Assembly (NCBI GenBank): GCA_944390795.1
Contig: CALXRI010000003.1
Span: 71,100-135,099 of the forward strand
Reading direction: 5' to 3'
Source: an uncultured Victivallales bacterium
Lineage (GTDB): Bacteria; Verrucomicrobiota; Lentisphaeria; Victivallales; UBA1829
Length of the DNA stretch: 64,000 bases
Positions within the stretch are counted from its first letter, which is position 1, and the number at the start of each line of letters is the position of its first letter. Positions 1 to 9,148 of this stretch are shown in pieces. The notes under the pieces are model-generated. The model was not told the DNA's origin, made no database searches, and was given only the letters and a program-made list of their open reading frames with translations. The position numbers and the translations under genes were made by a program.

Positions 1-1
1 T

Positions 2-391
2 CCGGAAGAATACCGGATTCGTTTTTCCGGAAAGATCAAGGAGGAGGATGAACAGGTCAAAGGAGGTTTTCTGACCGTTTCCCTGGATCAGAAGGTCACG
101 GTCCTGGTCCGGCTCGGCGCACGTGGGCCCAGCCAGATTCTCCACCCTGATCCGCAGAATCCCAAACGCAATACCGGGGCCACGCGGAAAACGCGGATTC
201 AGCTGAACGAAACGTTCCAGTGCGAGGTTTGCCGCCGGAAAGCCGGAGACGGCAGGTATGAATATTCCTTCACATTAAATGGAACGCCGGTCGGAAGTGT
301 TGTCGAGACTCCCGGTTCGCCCCGGCTGTCTTTCGGTTCCTGGCGCGTTTCCCCCGTTTTAACCGGTGTTGAAATCTTCCGTCTGCAATAA
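2..391 (+). CDS. C-terminal fragment of an unidentified protein (5' end outside window)
   Basis: An open frame runs from the window edge to a TAA stop and gives 129 residues with no start, so this is the tail of a longer gene. I do not recognise the family. The segment is rich in charged and beta-strand-like residues and ends in a stretch resembling the last strands of a beta-sandwich (FGSWRV, then GVEIFRLQ). The next gene starts 21 bases downstream on the same strand, so the two are probably co-transcribed, and this fragment may belong to the same secreted carbohydrate locus. Function is unassigned. Confidence 0.6.
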   Translation, partial: PEEYRIRFSGKIKEEDEQVKGGFLTVSLDQKVTVLVRLGARGPSQILHPDPQNPKRNTGATRKTRIQLNETFQCEVCRRKAGDGRYEYSFTLNGTPVGSVVETPGSPRLSFGSWRVSPVLTGVEIFRLQ

Positions 392-412
392 CTGAATCTG
401 AGGGTGCCTTTC

Positions 413-3400
413 ATGAAAAAAAATCATCTGCTTCGTATTTTCCTTTTGCCACTTTTGGTCTCGTCTTTTGCGGATGCGGCTGCCGCGCCGCAGGCCGGCG
501 CACCGGTTTTCGCCGATTCCTTCGATTCGGTCGGAACGTTCGCGGAAAACTGGATTTCCGGCGGAGGAACGAAATCCGGAAACGGCGAGGTGACGGTGAA
601 AGGCGCCTTTCAATTGCGCCGCCCGCTTCCGAAGGAATTCTTCCTGGAGTGCGATCTCACTCTGGAACATGACATGAAGAAGCCGCGCGGCTTTGCGGGA
701 ATGTCGATCTCCGGCTACCATTTCAAGGTGCAGCCGGACGGAAAGTCCTTTCTGGTCTGGAAAACGAAATCGGACAAACGCTCCAGAGGCAATTATCAGA
801 AAATTGACGGTTTCGCGCTCGGGCAGAAGGTGCACTGCGCGGTTGCCCGGACCGTCGCCGGAACGCGCGTGACCTATACTTATTTCATCAACGGCAAATT
901 CATGGGGTCCTTCGAGGACATGCTTCCCGAAGAGACGGAAAAAGGCCCCTTCGCCACTCTTTCCTTCGGCTGCTGGCGCGTGGATTCGCTGAAGGTGGAC
1001 AACTTCAAGCTCAGCATGGTCAAACGCTCCGAGGACGATTCGCCGAATCTGACGATCAACAGCTCCTTTGAGCACCTGCAGGACGGATATCCCCTTTACA
1101 TCGCCCCCAACACCGAGGCAAATGTCGGGAATCCGGGCTTTACCATGGAGGACTATCACCGGACATTCGGGGTCGATGAGACGGACCGCCGGAGCGGAAA
1201 ATACTCCTTCCGGATGAAACTGGATCCCGTGAATTACGGCAGCCACACCGTGTTTTTCCATGGCACGGGGACGGCGAAAGGGCAGTCCGGCGTTTTTTCC
1301 GCCTATATGAAAGGAGACCGGGACGATCTGAAGGTCCGCCTCAGATACGGCAGTGCGACAAAGGTCGTGTCCGTCGGACGGGAATGGAAGCGTTACGAAG
1401 TGGTGTGTCCCGAACTTCCCGCGCCGTCCACCTATTCCCCGGCAGTTCTCATCTTCCGCACGGCGGACGGCAATCCCATGGGCGCGACCCTCCGGATGGA
1501 CGACGTTCAGGCGGAATATCTGCCTTCCGTCATCTCGAAACAGGAGCTTGCGGACGCGGAAAAGGCCGGCAGGACCTTTGCCACGCCTTACAAGGCCAGC
1601 GAACTTGACAAGGCGAAGTTTTCCCCGGTTCCGAAACCGGTCCGGGCCGCGTCGTTTCAGATTCCCGCGCTGCCCGATGGCCTCCGTCCTTCCGCGGATC
1701 TGGATTCCTGGGTGTCCCATGCGGCGAAACAGGTGAATTTCCGCCAGAAGAATCAGGATTCGAAACGGAAGACCGAAGGATATTTCGCCTGCGACAGGGA
1801 GAACCTGTATGTGGGTCTCCGCGTCTACGGGGATGATTTTTCCGCCCATAAGAAAGGAGACCGGGATTCGCTTGCCGTCTGCAATCACGGCATGGAACTG
1901 CTGATCGACCCGTCCGCAGCCGGAAAAAAATGGGTGCATTTCGGCGCCAATGCGGCCGGAACCATGATGGATCTTGGGTTCGGAGAGGACAAGAACTGGA
2001 ACGGCGACTGGAAATGCGCCGGAGTCGACAACCGGAAAAAAGGCTGTGTCGATCTTTTCCTTGCCATCCCGTTCTCCGACCTTGCCGGAAGCGATTTTTC
2101 CAGCCGCTGGCTGCTGAATCTCGGCGCCAATGACAGCGTTCACAAACAGTTCAGCTGCCTCGGCAGCAGTCCGGGAGGGCTTTATCGCGCGGTGGACTAC
2201 TGGCCGGAGGCGGTGATCCCCGGGGACACGGCATTGGCCTACAAGGCGGGCGTCAGACAGCTTTACACCTCGCAGAATGCCGCAGGGGGGACGACGCTGG
2301 GGGCGGAATTCGTGAATTCCACCGGCCGGACGAAGACGCTCAAACTTTCGCTTTACAGCGCGGATGCTTCGCACAGGCTTCTGGCGGAGAAGGAATTCCA
2401 GGCAAAGGAAGGCGTTACGCTTCTTGATCTCGGTTCCTCCGTCCCCGCGACGCGGGTCAACGCTGTCGTCCGCGAGAAGGGAAAAACCATTTTCAACCGC
2501 AATCTCCCGGTCGAGAAAAAACTTCCGCTTTTTCTTCTCGGGCGCCTGAATTTCTATATGAACGAACCCGAGGCGGAGTTTCAGGTGCACTGCTCCCTGC
2601 CGGAGATGGAGAAGCTGACCGCGGAGCTGGAGTGCGGCGGGAAAAAGATCCATGCACCGGTTTCTCCCGTCTTCCGCATGAAACTTCCGATCAGCGGTCT
2701 GAAGCCGGGCGTCCATGATGTGAAACTTGTCGTCCGCAACGGAAACACGGTCGCGGGGACGGCAAAGGACCGGCTCGTGAAACGGGAATACTGGGAAGGA
2801 GCCACGCAGATCAACCGCTTCTCCCGTTCCGTCCTGCACGGGGGAAAGCCAGTGATGCCGTTTTCCCTGTTTTTCGTTTCCTGGCATCCGGGGCCGGTGG
2901 AACGGTATACCAATCAGGTCCGCTGGCAGAACCGGGAAAAATTCCGCACGCTTCACATCCTTTTTGACGCGCGCGCTTCCGAAAAGAACGCCGCGGTTCT
3001 GGCGGAAGCGGAAAAATGCGGAATGCCTCTCATCTACTGGCACGACATGAAGTCATACCGCCAGGAAAATGCGCCATCCAAAGCGGATGACGGCAAGCTT
3101 GCCGCGCTGGCTGCGGAATTCAGCCGGAAGCACACCAACATCCTCACCCAGCTTGTCATGGACGAGCCGGAACTGTACATGAAGTCCGACGACGCCCTTG
3201 CGATTCTGCGGAAAGCCAGACCGCTGTTTCCCTATCATCCGGTCCAGATGAACAACACCGTCATCGGACTGCCCAACAATTACGCCAACATGGAAACGGA
3301 CATCCTGATGCTGGACGATTATCTTACCAATCAGGAAAAACGGAGTGTCTATTCGGTCATCCGCTTTACCGACCTGATGTGGAAAATCGGGGCTTCCGAA

Positions 3401-3889
3401 GGGAAACCCTGCTGGTACTTCCTCGTCGGCGGCAATTTCCCGCTCCATTACCGGGAACCGTCCTATCGCGAACAGATCGCGCAGTGCTACGGTCACATCG
3501 CCTCCGGCGGCACCGGCATCACTCTGTTTTATGGAAGGATCCAGACGCCGGGCAACTGGAAGGCCGTGAAACAGCTGAACCGGGAATTCACTGTTCTGAA
3601 CGACGTCATCACCAGCGAGGAGCTGGTCGAAGACGCAGGAATCAGCGGCAATCCGGAAACCATGCGGATGCGCACCAGAAAGCATCAGGGGCATCTTTAC
3701 CTGATCGCGGCAAATATCGGCGACGCTTCCGCGGAGAATGCCGTAATCACGCTGCCCGCGGAATACCGGAATGCGGATTCCGCCGAGGTGATGTTTGAAA
3801 ACCGGAAGATCGCAGTCCGGAACGGCCGCTTCACGGACACTTTCCCCGCGCTGTCGCGCCATGTCTACAAACTGAAAATCAGGGATTGA
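413..3889 (+). CDS. Large secreted multidomain carbohydrate-active protein (glycoside-hydrolase-like)
   Basis: The 1158-aa product begins with a signal peptide (MKKNHLLRIFLLPLLVSS). I chose ATG 413 over the upstream in-frame GTG 404 because GAGGG lies 8 bases before it. Domains read in order: a concanavalin/LamG-like beta-sandwich at about 30-195, a CBM4/9-like module at about 215-360 (starting NLTINSSFEHL), a CBM9-like module at about 425-600, an Ig-like linker, and from about 810 a TIM-barrel-like region. That last region carries MDEPELYM near residue 916, a plausible acidic catalytic site by analogy with clan-A hydrolases (inference). The protein probably acts on polysaccharide outside the cytoplasm. 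A secreted esterase follows directly. Assignment to a numbered GH family is not possible by eye. Confidence 0.75.
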   Translation: MKKNHLLRIFLLPLLVSSFADAAAAPQAGAPVFADSFDSVGTFAENWISGGGTKSGNGEVTVKGAFQLRRPLPKEFFLECDLTLEHDMKKPRGFAGMSISGYHFKVQPDGKSFLVWKTKSDKRSRGNYQKIDGFALGQKVHCAVARTVAGTRVTYTYFINGKFMGSFEDMLPEETEKGPFATLSFGCWRVDSLKVDNFKLSMVKRSEDDSPNLTINSSFEHLQDGYPLYIAPNTEANVGNPGFTMEDYHRTFGVDETDRRSGKYSFRMKLDPVNYGSHTVFFHGTGTAKGQSGVFSAYMKGDRDDLKVRLRYGSATKVVSVGREWKRYEVVCPELPAPSTYSPAVLIFRTADGNPMGATLRMDDVQAEYLPSVISKQELADAEKAGRTFATPYKASELDKAKFSPVPKPVRAASFQIPALPDGLRPSADLDSWVSHAAKQVNFRQKNQDSKRKTEGYFACDRENLYVGLRVYGDDFSAHKKGDRDSLAVCNHGMELLIDPSAAGKKWVHFGANAAGTMMDLGFGEDKNWNGDWKCAGVDNRKKGCVDLFLAIPFSDLAGSDFSSRWLLNLGANDSVHKQFSCLGSSPGGLYRAVDYWPEAVIPGDTALAYKAGVRQLYTSQNAAGGTTLGAEFVNSTGRTKTLKLSLYSADASHRLLAEKEFQAKEGVTLLDLGSSVPATRVNAVVREKGKTIFNRNLPVEKKLPLFLLGRLNFYMNEPEAEFQVHCSLPEMEKLTAELECGGKKIHAPVSPVFRMKLPISGLKPGVHDVKLVVRNGNTVAGTAKDRLVKREYWEGATQINRFSRSVLHGGKPVMPFSLFFVSWHPGPVERYTNQVRWQNREKFRTLHILFDARASEKNAAVLAEAEKCGMPLIYWHDMKSYRQENAPSKADDGKLAALAAEFSRKHTNILTQLVMDEPELYMKSDDALAILRKARPLFPYHPVQMNNTVIGLPNNYANMETDILMLDDYLTNQEKRSVYSVIRFTDLMWKIGASEGKPCWYFLVGGNFPLHYREPSYREQIAQCYGHIASGGTGITLFYGRIQTPGNWKAVKQLNREFTVLNDVITSEELVEDAGISGNPETMRMRTRKHQGHLYLIAANIGDASAENAVITLPAEYRNADSAEVMFENRKIAVRNGRFTDTFPALSRHVYKLKIRD

Positions 3890-3921
3890 GCATTTGTCTG
3901 ATCCGGGAGAAACGCTTGTTT

Positions 3922-5211
3922 ATGGGAAAAGAAATCGTCGCCGCGCTCTGCGCCGCTGCTTTGTGTCAGTCCGGCCTGTCCGGGCAGATTCCGGAGTTCA
4001 AAATGGGCTGTGGACGGGATACGCCTGTTTTTCAGCTCAATGAAAAGGTGGTGTTTACCGCGGAATGCGGAACTGCGCCCGCAGACTGGGAGGGAAGTGT
4101 CCGCGCCAGGCTGTATCATGACGGGAAGCTTGTGAGGCAGGAGAGCTCCTCCCTCCGGAAGATTTTTACCGTCGAGACGGCGCTCGACCGTCCCGGCTGG
4201 ATTCTCTGGAAACTGGAACTGCTCCGGAAGGACGGCTCGCCGTTTCTTTCGGAGCGGAAACGCCCCGTTCAATATGCCACAGGCGTGATTGTCGCGCCGT
4301 TTTCCATCCGGCCGGGAAGCCCGAAGCCGCCTGATCTGGAAAAACGCTGGGAGCGGGAGATCCGGAAGCTCCGCGCCGTTCCTCTCGAGGTGAAGTACGT
4401 TGGACGCCCGTTTGTCTCCGGAAACGGAATCCGGGTGACGGAGGTCAGCATCGGCATGGGCGGTCATTGCCTGCCGGTCACCGGCTACCTGAGCATTCCC
4501 GCAGACGCGAAGGAGAAATCCCTGCCTCTTCAGCTGAGTGTTCCGGGCGCCAATCTGTTCCCGTTTTCCCCGGTTCCGCAGCCGTATGCCCGCGCCTCCG
4601 GCGTGATTCAGCTCCATATCAATCCGCACGGATTTCCCATCCGGAACTGCGACCGCACGTTCTATCTGGAAAACCATGCCAAAAAGAAGGGCGGTTATCT
4701 GAATCATCCGTGGGATGAGAAACTGGACCGCTGCTACTACAGGAATGTGGTCCTGCGCATGATCCGCGGCATTGACTTCCTGAAGACACTGCCGCAATGG
4801 GACGGGAAAACCATCAAGGTGATCGGTTCCAGCCAGGGGGGAGGACTTGCCATCATTTCCGCGGCGCTTCACTCCGATGTCACGGAGGTGACCGCTTATG
4901 TTCCCGCTCTCTGCGATTTCGGCGCCGCCTCCGCCGGACATCAGCCCGGATGGCCTCAGCCGGCGCGTCAGGGGGATCCCGGAGAGATGAGTTATCTTGA
5001 CGCGGCTCATTTTGCTTCCATGATCCGCTGCCCGATCACTCTCTATACCGGATTGACGGATACGGTTTGTTCGCCGACGTCGGTATTTGCCGCCTGCAAC
5101 AGTCTGCCGGCGGACACTCCCAGGAAAATTTCCGTTTCGCCTTCCGGCGGTCACAGCGGTCCGGACAGAAACACCCGTGTTCTGCAGGATACTCTGCGCC
5201 GGAATCCCTGA
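3922..5211 (+). CDS. Secreted acetyl-xylan-esterase-like alpha/beta hydrolase (AXE1 family)
   Basis: The 429-aa product has an N-terminal signal peptide and a C-terminal alpha/beta-hydrolase domain. The nucleophile elbow GSSQGGG lies near residue 301, a candidate acid (TGLTDTVC) near 378 and the catalytic His (SGGHSG) near 410. Order and spacing match the AXE1/cephalosporin-C deacetylase family, which removes acetyl groups from xylan or acetylated sugars. The first ~120 residues look like an Ig-like module. ATG 3922 is preferred because the signal peptide starts there; a longer frame begins inside the previous stop. It is 32 bases after the large carbohydrate-active gene, so the two probably work together on an acetylated polysaccharide. 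Confidence 0.85.
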   Translation: MGKEIVAALCAAALCQSGLSGQIPEFKMGCGRDTPVFQLNEKVVFTAECGTAPADWEGSVRARLYHDGKLVRQESSSLRKIFTVETALDRPGWILWKLELLRKDGSPFLSERKRPVQYATGVIVAPFSIRPGSPKPPDLEKRWEREIRKLRAVPLEVKYVGRPFVSGNGIRVTEVSIGMGGHCLPVTGYLSIPADAKEKSLPLQLSVPGANLFPFSPVPQPYARASGVIQLHINPHGFPIRNCDRTFYLENHAKKKGGYLNHPWDEKLDRCYYRNVVLRMIRGIDFLKTLPQWDGKTIKVIGSSQGGGLAIISAALHSDVTEVTAYVPALCDFGAASAGHQPGWPQPARQGDPGEMSYLDAAHFASMIRCPITLYTGLTDTVCSPTSVFAACNSLPADTPRKISVSPSGGHSGPDRNTRVLQDTLRRNP

Positions 5212-5284
5212 TTCCTGTCAACCTTTATTGTGCTGGCCAAATTAACGTCAGTATGCTATATTACGCGTTATGCAAACGGAAAAA

Positions 5285-5365
5285 GTCAAAACCACCGGCT
5301 AAGCCGGTGGCTTGCACTTGCCCTATAAGGGCATGATACCGGCCTGCCCCTCAAGGGGCGTTGAA
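5285..5365. repeat. Triple-hairpin end of an IS200/IS605-type element
   Basis: Three perfect inverted repeats stand in tandem: CCACCGGC/GCCGGTGG at 5292-5310, GCCCT/AGGGC at 5320-5332 and GCCCCT/AGGGGC at 5346-5359. Subterminal hairpins are how IS200/IS605 transposases recognise their ends. This block lies about 60 bases past the stop of the degraded tnpA on the minus strand, so it would be the right end. The matching left end was not found. Confidence 0.6.
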
Positions 5366-5422
5366 CTTGGTTCGCCAGTCGCACCCCTTCCACTGACAAC
5401 TGCTCAAGCAGTCCTTTGTGGC

Positions 5423-5773
5423 TTACTTTTTATGACGTTCTTCTCCCGTGAAAGGATCAAACAACTCCGGCTGGGACAATCTGTCTTCGGCCAAATCCTC
5501 CAACAATTGGTTTCTAATGTATTCCGCAATTACTTTTTTATTTCTCCCTACGGTATCTACAAAGTAACCACGACACCAAAAATGGCGATTCCCATATTTG
5601 TATTTCAGATTTGCGTGACGATCAAAGATCATCAGGGAACTCTTCTGACAGTTGTGCCTCCCAATAATCTCGTCCTTCCCGTCCCATGCCGTCCTCCCAT
5701 TATTCCGGTTTGTGGCAGAACATACCACGCTGTCTGCCTCAAATCCAGATGGGCTGGCTGGGCACTTACTCAT
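5423..5773 (-). pseudogene. tnpA: Degraded IS200/IS605 TnpA (HUH Y1 transposase) remnant
   Basis: The C-terminal half is a clear IS200 TnpA: FDRHANLKYKYGNRHFWC, then YFVDTVGRNKK and EYIRNQ, whose Tyr is the nucleophile of Y1 transposases. The ATG at 5773 gives MSK as in TnpA, but only about 45 residues separate it from the conserved KSSLMIF block, where the family has about 85, and the HUH (His-x-His) metal site is absent. A deletion or frameshift has removed the central part, so this copy should not be able to cut DNA. No tnpB is next to it. The surrounding kilobase has no other gene, as expected for a decaying insertion. Confidence 0.8.
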
Positions 5774-6279
5774 GTGCGAGAATAAATGGTTTCGTTTTTC
5801 AGTAAAAACAGGTGACACTTTTCTCCATGTCAATAAATTGACAGTCAATAAGATGCAACAATGTATCATATTCTGGCAATAAGAATAAGACGGCATGAAG
5901 AAATACGATTGCAAATCAAGAATATTTGAATGACGGATGAAAGGTGAATGCGAAAAAACGGGCAGGATCTTTCCTTGCAAAGATTTGCTCCGTTTTTTTA
6001 TGAAGGTCGTTTGTTCTGAAAAAGCGGAATTCGCAAAACTCGAGAAATTCTCTAAACCGAAAAGACTCTATTCCCACAGGTCGGAAAGTCCGAAACAAAA
6101 AATTTTCCGGAAAGTTCTGCCATTTGGCCGGAAGAATTATAGTTTCGACTTTTATGAGAGCATCAGTTTCATCGCCCCCGGGGAAGGGGAAGAGACGTTT
6201 CTTTCACGGGACGTCTGACCAGGACATCGGAAATCAACCCCGCAGCACATCTTTTTTCCCTGTCAGATCACCTGGTGAT
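5774..6279. other. Gene-free stretch beside the IS remnant
   Basis: About 500 bases with lower GC than the flanks. The only open frames are short and have no ribosome binding site or recognisable sequence. The stretch probably includes the lost left end of the IS element and the region downstream of the helicase gene. I see no RNA gene or clear hairpin terminator. Confidence 0.5.
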
Positions 6280-8310
6280 TCAATCCTCGTTCAGATCTTT
6301 TAAGATATCCGCGAAAACATTTGTCATTTCCTCTTCCGAAACTGTTTGAAAATATTCATCCAGCTTCGGTTTCTCCACATAATCGTCGGGAAGATCGTTC
6401 AGAAAGGAGGAGGGACGCTGGCGGATGAATTCATGATATTTGAAACGCTCCGCGCAATAGGTCATGAAGAGATACTCGCGGGCGCGGGTGATTGCCACAT
6501 AGAAAAGACGACGTTCCTCGTCGCCGGAGTGTTCCTCCAGCGAGCGTTCGTGCGGAAAGAGTCCGTGCTCCATGCCGACCAGAAAGACACAGGGAAACTC
6601 CAGTCCTTTGGAGGCGTGAACCGTCGTCATGACAGGTGCGTCGCGCTCCTCGTCGTCGGTTCGGTCATTGTCGTCCATCAGCGAGTAGGATTCCATGAAC
6701 TCGGCCAGTGTGCAGGCTCCGCCGCGCGCCGCTTCAAAGGAGCCCATATAGTTGGTGAATTCCAGAATGTTCTCCCTGCGTTTCTCTGCATCCTTGATAT
6801 CCCTGTAGATTTTCTGAAGGCCGTTCAGATAGCCGATCTGATCCAGATAGTCCTGCGCATGGAAGGCAAGATTCCCTTTTTCAGAAAAGATTTCCCGGAA
6901 AGCTGCGACGCACCCGGCGAATGCACGTGCCGCGCCTGCCGCGTTTTTGGTTACGGAGGCCAGGTATTCTTCCGATCCCAGCAGCGTCAGGAGCGGTTGG
7001 TGTTTGCGTTTCTGCATGTCGCGCAGCGTTAGGATTGCCTTGTCGCCGAGACCGCGCGGAGGTACGGAAAGAACACGCAGAAGACTCTGGTCATCCCGAG
7101 GATTCACGATCAGTTTGAGATACGCGGCTGCGTCCTTGACCTCTTTGCGCTGAAAGAATTCCTGGCCGCCGATGATTTTCGGGCGGATGCCTCTGCGGCG
7201 GAATTCCTGTTCAAAGAGACGGGAAAGATAATTGGAGCGGTAGAGAATTGCAAAGTCGGAGTAGGACATCTCCGGATTTCGCGCGATCATGTCCTCAATC
7301 GCATCCGCAACGAATTGAGCCTCGGCTTCGCCGTTGCGGAGGCGGAACACCTTGACCATTTCTCCGTGCCCCTTCGCGGACCAGAGATTTTTCTCGTAAC
7401 GCCTGCCGTTTTTGGCGATGACCGCGTTTGCCGTATTCAGGATTGCATTGGTGGAGCGGTAGTTCTGTTCCAGCTTGATCTCCTTCGCCCCGGGAAAGCA
7501 GTTCGGAAAATCCAGAATGTTCGATACGACCGCCCCCCGCCAGGAATAAATGCTCTGGTCGTCGTCGCCGACCACGCAGATGTTCCGGTTTCTTCCCGCA
7601 AGCAGACGCAGGATGCGGAACTGCGCCATGTTCGTGTCCTGATACTCGTCCACCAGCAGATAACGGTAGATTTCCTGATAGTGCTTGAGCGCTTCCGGGT
7701 GCTCTTCGAAGATTTTGAGCGTCAGAAGAAGCATGTCGTCAAAATCCAGTGTGTTCTGGAGTTCCAGCATCTGCTGGTAGCGTTCGTAAATCTTGGCGTA
7801 ATGGGCGCGGTCGCTGTAGGAGTCGGCATCTTCCGCAAGAGCGTCGGCAGGCCATTTGAGCTGGTTTTTCATCCGGCTGATATATCCGAGCGCATCGCTT
7901 GTATTGATTTCATCTTTCGAATATCCAAGTTCAGCCGCAGCCTGACGGACGATACTGGTCTGGTCCGCGTCGTCGGAGATGCTGAAGTTGGAATTGTAGT
8001 TGCCCGCAAGATGGATGTCCCGGTGAAGCACGCGCGCGCAGAAGGCATGAAAGGTCCCCAGCGTCACCAGTTTGGAGAGCGCAGGCGGGACAAGTGTGTT
8101 GAGACGCTCGCGCATTTCCCGCGCCGCCTTGTTGGTGAATGTCACGCCGAGAATGGATGACGGCGCAATTCCCTGTTCGATCATATAGGCGATGCGGCAG
8201 GTGATGACACGGGTTTTTCCTGTTCCCGCGCCGGCGAGAACGAGCAGCGGACCTTCGATTGTCGAGGCGGCCGCCCGCTGCTCGGGATTCAGGGTGTCAA
8301 TGACCGACAT
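6280..8310 (-). CDS. UvrD/PcrA/Rep-family superfamily 1A DNA helicase
   Basis: The 676-aa product is an ATP-dependent 3'-5' DNA helicase of the UvrD/Rep type, active in repair and replication restart. Visible motifs: Walker A AGAGTGKT at 26-33, DEYQDTN near 218, GDDDQSIYSWRG near 248, LEQNYRST, HASKGLEFP near 563 and YVAITRARE near 603. ATG 8310 is chosen because the product then opens with SVIDTLNPEQ, the usual PcrA-like start, and lies 16 bases after the purO stop; the longer frame to 8352 would overlap purO. It is slightly shorter than typical PcrA (about 720 aa). It is co-transcribed with purO, with no functional link obvious. Confidence 0.93.
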   Translation of the reverse strand: MSVIDTLNPEQRAAASTIEGPLLVLAGAGTGKTRVITCRIAYMIEQGIAPSSILGVTFTNKAAREMRERLNTLVPPALSKLVTLGTFHAFCARVLHRDIHLAGNYNSNFSISDDADQTSIVRQAAAELGYSKDEINTSDALGYISRMKNQLKWPADALAEDADSYSDRAHYAKIYERYQQMLELQNTLDFDDMLLLTLKIFEEHPEALKHYQEIYRYLLVDEYQDTNMAQFRILRLLAGRNRNICVVGDDDQSIYSWRGAVVSNILDFPNCFPGAKEIKLEQNYRSTNAILNTANAVIAKNGRRYEKNLWSAKGHGEMVKVFRLRNGEAEAQFVADAIEDMIARNPEMSYSDFAILYRSNYLSRLFEQEFRRRGIRPKIIGGQEFFQRKEVKDAAAYLKLIVNPRDDQSLLRVLSVPPRGLGDKAILTLRDMQKRKHQPLLTLLGSEEYLASVTKNAAGAARAFAGCVAAFREIFSEKGNLAFHAQDYLDQIGYLNGLQKIYRDIKDAEKRRENILEFTNYMGSFEAARGGACTLAEFMESYSLMDDNDRTDDEERDAPVMTTVHASKGLEFPCVFLVGMEHGLFPHERSLEEHSGDEERRLFYVAITRAREYLFMTYCAERFKYHEFIRQRPSSFLNDLPDDYVEKPKLDEYFQTVSEEEMTNVFADILKDLNED

Positions 8311-8326
8311 GATCGTGCTGTCCGCC

Positions 8327-8968
8327 TCAGACTGCCGCGTCCGCGACGGCAAGATCGTATTTCTTGCCGTTCCAGACGGCCGAAGCGGCGGTCACGGGCT
8401 TTTCAAAGCCGCCGAAGACTCCTCCGGAGATCATGTATCCGCAGATGTCGTCCGCGTGTTCGACGTCGAAGCCCTCGTCCATATTGTGTTTGCTGGGGGC
8501 GTTCCTTTCATAGGTGGAGACGTAGAAGATTTTTCCCGGCGCAAGTTCAAACTCCCGCACGAGAACGGCATCTCTGCGGACAATTCCGAGCGTCGCGATC
8601 TTTTTGGATGCATCTACGGCGGCGCAGACGCGCGGCGTGCAGAGCGTGTCCTTTTCATAATCCATGGCGAGCAGCACCAGCGTCATCGCATCGCGCACGG
8701 GCATGCCCATTGCGATTTTTTCAATGATCGGATCGGTTTGAGAGCCGTTTGTCGCCAGTGCGATGGAGCCGGAGAGGCGCAACGCATTGTAGGCGATGTA
8801 GGGGCTCTTCGCCAGATCGGATTCATGGCCCCGTCTCGGCATGATGGCGACGGTCTCGTCCCGGAGCTGTGCCGTCCGGTTCGGGAAAGAGCGGGAGGAT
8901 ACCCGGTAAGCTGCTGTCACATTTCCGTTCGGGGTCATTCCCGCCGCGACGATTCTGCCGATATACAT
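8327..8968 (-). CDS. purO: IMP cyclohydrolase, archaeal PurO type
   Basis: The 213-aa product matches the PurO-type IMP cyclohydrolase family (IMP_cyclohyd), which closes FAICAR to IMP in the last step of purine synthesis. It opens with MYIGRIVAAG and contains the family-typical YRVSSRSFPNR near 20, then AIMPRRGHE and NALRLSG. It is unrelated to the usual bacterial PurH. The start has the SD-like sequence AAAGGA about 8 bases upstream, and a strong sigma70-like promoter lies at 9010-9038. The helicase gene follows in the same transcript. purO is typical of archaea and rare in bacteria, so it may have been acquired by transfer (inference). Confidence 0.85.
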   Translation of the reverse strand: MYIGRIVAAGMTPNGNVTAAYRVSSRSFPNRTAQLRDETVAIMPRRGHESDLAKSPYIAYNALRLSGSIALATNGSQTDPIIEKIAMGMPVRDAMTLVLLAMDYEKDTLCTPRVCAAVDASKKIATLGIVRRDAVLVREFELAPGKIFYVSTYERNAPSKHNMDEGFDVEHADDICGYMISGGVFGGFEKPVTAASAVWNGKKYDLAVADAAV

Positions 8969-9009
8969 GAGTCAGTCCTTTCTTTAGGATGTTTGAAAAA
9001 ACAGTCCGC

Positions 9010-9038
9010 AATATACTCGTCCGGAGCTGAAGTTTCAA
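9010..9038 (-). promoter_or_regulatory. Sigma70-like promoter for purO-helicase
   Basis: On the minus strand TTGAAA (9033-9038) and TATATT (9010-9015) are separated by 17 bases, close to consensus. Transcription would start about 35 bases before the purO start codon. Confidence 0.65.
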
Positions 9039-9148
9039 GAGTTGGAAGACGCAATGCCCGAAGATCGAAGTTTTTTCCTCTTTTTTTCCTGGATTTAACT
9101 GTTGTCCGGACGGGATGCGGACGCTGCCAGGCCGTGTGCCCGAAGCGC

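Noticed and set aside
359-3043. 894-codon open frame on the minus strand
   Set aside because: It lies fully antisense to the large secreted protein, has no recognisable domains, and is explained by GC-rich codon use.
5937-6218. 93-codon frame on the plus strand in the gap after the IS remnant
   Set aside because: No ribosome binding site, no recognisable sequence, biased composition.
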